The translations under genes were made by a program, and so were the position numbers. The notes below the pieces were generated by a model, which saw nothing but the letters and a program-made list of their open reading frames with translations, searched no databases and was not told where the DNA came from. 64,000 nucleotides of DNA from VXYK01 sp965221585 (GTDB lineage: Bacteria > Actinomycetota > Acidimicrobiia > Acidimicrobiales > Aldehydirespiratoraceae): assembly GCA_965221585.1 (NCBI GenBank), contig OZ244898.1, positions 434,001-498,000 on the forward strand, given 5' to 3'. Numbering within the stretch: position 1 is the stretch's first letter; each line of letters starts with the position of its first letter. This document shows positions 61,780-64,000 of this stretch, in pieces.

Positions 61780-63896
61780 GCGTCCGGGTCGGCGGCTGGG
61801 ACATCAACGACACGACGGTATTCAATCGCGAGCTCAGTTGGCTGGCATTCAACGGCAGGGTGCTTGAACTTGCCGCCGACATGGGCGTTCCGCTGCTTGA
61901 ACGGGTCCGTTACCTTTCGATATTCGCCAGCAACCTCGACGAGTTCTTCCAGGTGCGGGTGTCTGGGCTTCACGACCAGATCGCCGCGGGCATCTCGACG
62001 GTGGGTCCTGACGGCCGCACTCCTCGCAAACAGATTGAAGACATCCGCTCGGTGGTGCTTGAACTCGGTGCCCGTCAGGAGAAGATCTTCGCCACCCAGG
62101 TGCTGCCTGCTCTCAACGAAATGGGCATCGAACTGCTCGAGTTCGATGATCTGACGGCCGACGAGCGAGTAACGATCGCCGAGAGGTTTCGCAGTCGCAT
62201 TTTCCCGATACTCACACCGTTGGCGGTCGATCCCGGCCATCCGTTCCCCTACATCTCGGATCTGTCGCTCAATCTTGCGGTGGTCGTCCGCAACCCGGCG
62301 GACCGCGAGAAACGCTTTGCACGAGTGAAGGTCCCCAACACCCTCGAACGGTGGATCTCGCTGGGTGACAGCGCCCGGTTCGTCTCTTTAGAATCGGTCC
62401 TCGCCGCGCACCTTGACCAGTTGTTCCCCGGAATGGACATCGTGGAATCAGTGCCGTTCCGGGTCACCCGCAACGCGGATATGACGCTGGGAGAGGAGGC
62501 TGAAGACCTGCTCGCCGCCGTTGAGATCGAGTTGCGACGGCGGCGCTTCGGACGTGCAGTTCGCCTTGAAGTTGCATCCTCGGTGTCCCAGCAGACCCTC
62601 GAGTTGTTGGTGCGGGAGCTCGATCTCGAACCGGGCGACGTCTATACCAGTTCGGTTCCCCTGGACGCGACTTCGCTCAACGCGGTGGCCGACATCGATC
62701 TGGGACTCCAGAAGTGGCCGCATTGGCGCGGTATCGCCGAACCGGCACTCACCGCTGAGGAGGAGCCGACCAACCTGTTCAACGTGCTCGCTGACCGTGA
62801 TGTCCTGCTTCATCACCCCTATTCGTCGTTCAGCAGGTCGGTGGTTCAGTTTGTTCGCCAAGCCAGCCGCGACAGGTCGGTTCGAGCCATCAAACTCACT
62901 CTGTATCGCACAGCGGGAGAGAGCCCGATCATTGATGCGCTGATCGATGCCGCCGAACGCGGCATTCAGGTGGCGGTCTTGATTGAGGTCAAGGCAAGGT
63001 TCGACGAAGAGGCCAATATTGGGTGGGCTCGGCGGCTTGAGCAAGCGGGCGTCCATGTGGCTTACGGCATTGTCGGGCTGAAGATCCACTCCAAGATCGC
63101 CATGGTGGTGCGCGAGGAGGCGGACGGTATCCGGCGCTACTGCCATGTCGGCACCGGTAACTACAACCATCGCACGGCCCGGCTCTACGAAGACATCGGG
63201 TTGCTGACCGCGGATCCCGTGGTGGGGGACGACCTGGCCGACCTGTTCAACTATCTGACGGGGTACAGCCGGGCGCGGGACTATGAGCGGATTCTGGTAG
63301 CGCCCGAGATGTTGCGCTCACGCCTCTATGAGCTGATCGACGCTGAAATAGCCAGCGGTTCGGGACGGATGATCCTCAAGTTGAACAGCCTTGTCGACCC
63401 GGAGGTGATCAACAAACTCTACGAAGCATCCAATGCCGGTGTTGAGATCGATCTGATTGTGCGCGGCGTGTGCTGCTTGCGCCCTGGTGTAGAGGGACTG
63501 TCCGAGAACATTCGGGTCCGTTCGATCGTGGGTCGGTACTTGGAGCATTCGCGGATCTTTCACTTCGCGAATGGAGGGCGTGCGAATGGTGGACGCGCGA
63601 ATGGTGGCCGTGCCAGTGGCGGTGGTGAAGAGGGTGGAGAACGGCGGAGCCGTACCTACATCGGCAGCGCCGACCTGATGCGTCGGAATCTGGATCGCAG
63701 GGTCGAGGTTCTGCTCGAAATGGGCAATCCGGATCTGGAGGATCGCCTCCTGGAGGTTCTCGACGCGAACCTGAGAGATGATCGTCTGGCGTGGTTCCTC
63801 GACGGGTCCGGTGTCTGGACGCGCCAGGACGGTACTGTCGGGTTTGATGTACACGAAACGCTCCAAGAGCTAGCGAGGATCCGGGCCCGTGGCTGA
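61776..63896 (+). CDS. ppk: Polyphosphate kinase 1
   Basis: A 706-residue Ppk1 that makes polyphosphate from ATP. 'FNRELSWLAFNGRVLELA' opens the N-domain. Catalytic histidines are in 'VGLKIHSKIAMVVRE' and 'YCHVGTGNYNHRTARLYEDIGLLT', with 'IEVKARFDEEANIGWARRLEQAG' between. Near residue 600 a Gly/Ala/Asn/Arg insertion from a 15-bp tandem repeat (ANGGR units) splits 'RIFHF' from 'RTYIGSADLMRRNLDRRVEV'. GTG 61776 overlaps the ROK gene. Confidence 0.96.
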   Translation: MSVRVGGWDINDTTVFNRELSWLAFNGRVLELAADMGVPLLERVRYLSIFASNLDEFFQVRVSGLHDQIAAGISTVGPDGRTPRKQIEDIRSVVLELGARQEKIFATQVLPALNEMGIELLEFDDLTADERVTIAERFRSRIFPILTPLAVDPGHPFPYISDLSLNLAVVVRNPADREKRFARVKVPNTLERWISLGDSARFVSLESVLAAHLDQLFPGMDIVESVPFRVTRNADMTLGEEAEDLLAAVEIELRRRRFGRAVRLEVASSVSQQTLELLVRELDLEPGDVYTSSVPLDATSLNAVADIDLGLQKWPHWRGIAEPALTAEEEPTNLFNVLADRDVLLHHPYSSFSRSVVQFVRQASRDRSVRAIKLTLYRTAGESPIIDALIDAAERGIQVAVLIEVKARFDEEANIGWARRLEQAGVHVAYGIVGLKIHSKIAMVVREEADGIRRYCHVGTGNYNHRTARLYEDIGLLTADPVVGDDLADLFNYLTGYSRARDYERILVAPEMLRSRLYELIDAEIASGSGRMILKLNSLVDPEVINKLYEASNAGVEIDLIVRGVCCLRPGVEGLSENIRVRSIVGRYLEHSRIFHFANGGRANGGRANGGRASGGGEEGGERRSRTYIGSADLMRRNLDRRVEVLLEMGNPDLEDRLLEVLDANLRDDRLAWFLDGSGVWTRQDGTVGFDVHETLQELARIRARG
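63621..63630 (+). other. Marker for end of ppk low-complexity insert
   Basis: The 15-bp repeat (CGAATGGTGGRCGYG type) runs from about 63568 to 63612 in three or four copies, then gives way to a Gly/Glu-rich stretch (ASGGGEEGG). It lies between two conserved blocks of the C-terminal catalytic domain, so it must be tolerated as a surface loop. Confidence 0.5.
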
Positions 63897-64000
63897 TCTC
63901 TACGACCGACTGTCGCGCAAATACCCCAAGGTTGAGGTCTGGGCTGCCGGTGGTCTGGTGCTACGCGAGCACCGCGGTATCACCGAGGTTCTTTTGATTC
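63889..64000 (+). CDS. Nudix/MutT-family protein, 5' part only
   Basis: A GTG at 63889 overlaps the ppk stop by 8 bp and opens MADLYDRLSRKYPKVEVWA, then AGGLVLREHRGITEVLLI, to the window end. The strand pattern (AAGGLVLR...EVLLI) is the usual opening of a Nudix domain. In mycobacteria the gene beside ppk is the Nudix-histidine phosphatase MutT1, so this is the likely identity. The Nudix box itself is beyond the window. Confidence 0.75.
   Translation, partial: MADLYDRLSRKYPKVEVWAAGGLVLREHRGITEVLLI

Overview
The window is high-GC DNA from an actinobacterium. The markers are two WhiB-type iron-sulfur regulators, frequent GTG and TTG starts, many 4-bp ATGA/GTGA gene overlaps, a three-subunit succinate dehydrogenase of the mycobacterial Sdh1 type, an 11-bp-periodic GTTCACC PHO box and a relative of the mycobacterial heme monooxygenase MhuD. 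Secreted proteins with Thr/Pro linkers and the gene mix suggest Acidimicrobiia or a relative, but the species cannot be named from sequence alone. No rRNA, tRNA or CRISPR array was recognised.

Layout. 0-3.3 kb: two fluoride channels, pdxH, and a CcdA-like/TlpA-like thiol-redox pair. 3.4-11.2 kb: a whiB7-type regulator with an attenuator leader (upstream ORF plus strong hairpin), divergent from a complete phosphate regulon (pstSCAB, phoU, SenX3/RegX3-like two-component pair) behind a PHO box. 11.2-19.2 kb: housekeeping (PQ-loop protein, pcrA, sucCD, purH, plsC). 19.2-24.5 kb: a branched-chain-amino-acid-type ABC importer whose LivH carries an unusual extracytoplasmic N-terminal domain. 24.5-30.1 kb: an accessory island with an intact IS256-family element, an IS3-type remnant, a MazF remnant, decayed gene copies, and one intact 663-residue secreted protein with a dense His/Cys repeat array and an EF-hand loop. 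30.1-39.5 kb: icd, a heterodimeric ABC exporter with one degenerate ATP site, mdh, an MscS channel, a DNA glycosylase, an SCP2-like protein and a DUF368 protein. 39.5-43.5 kb: sdhCAB. 43.6-49.3 kb: an iron/heme acquisition locus of two transcription units, each with a DtxR-like palindrome placed on its promoter; its MhuD-like gene carries an in-frame amber codon. 49.3-57.6 kb: a GH2-like protein lacking the usual nucleophile, a MoxR ATPase, tag, and a TetR-led lipid-type operon. 57.7-64 kb: a VWA protein, a second WhiB, tatA, a ROK kinase, polyphosphate kinase and the start of a Nudix gene.

How they fit. Phosphate sensing and uptake and polyphosphate storage recur. Central carbon genes (sucCD, icd, mdh, sdh) cover much of the oxidative TCA cycle. 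Iron uptake, antibiotic-responsive attenuation and the His/Cys-rich secreted family are the main environmental-response modules. The most unusual content is the His/Cys repeat family with its decayed relatives around the IS256 element, followed by the whiB7 leader and the promoter-embedded iron operators. A roughly 30-bp GC-rich dispersed repeat appears in two unrelated coding regions and one intergenic site.
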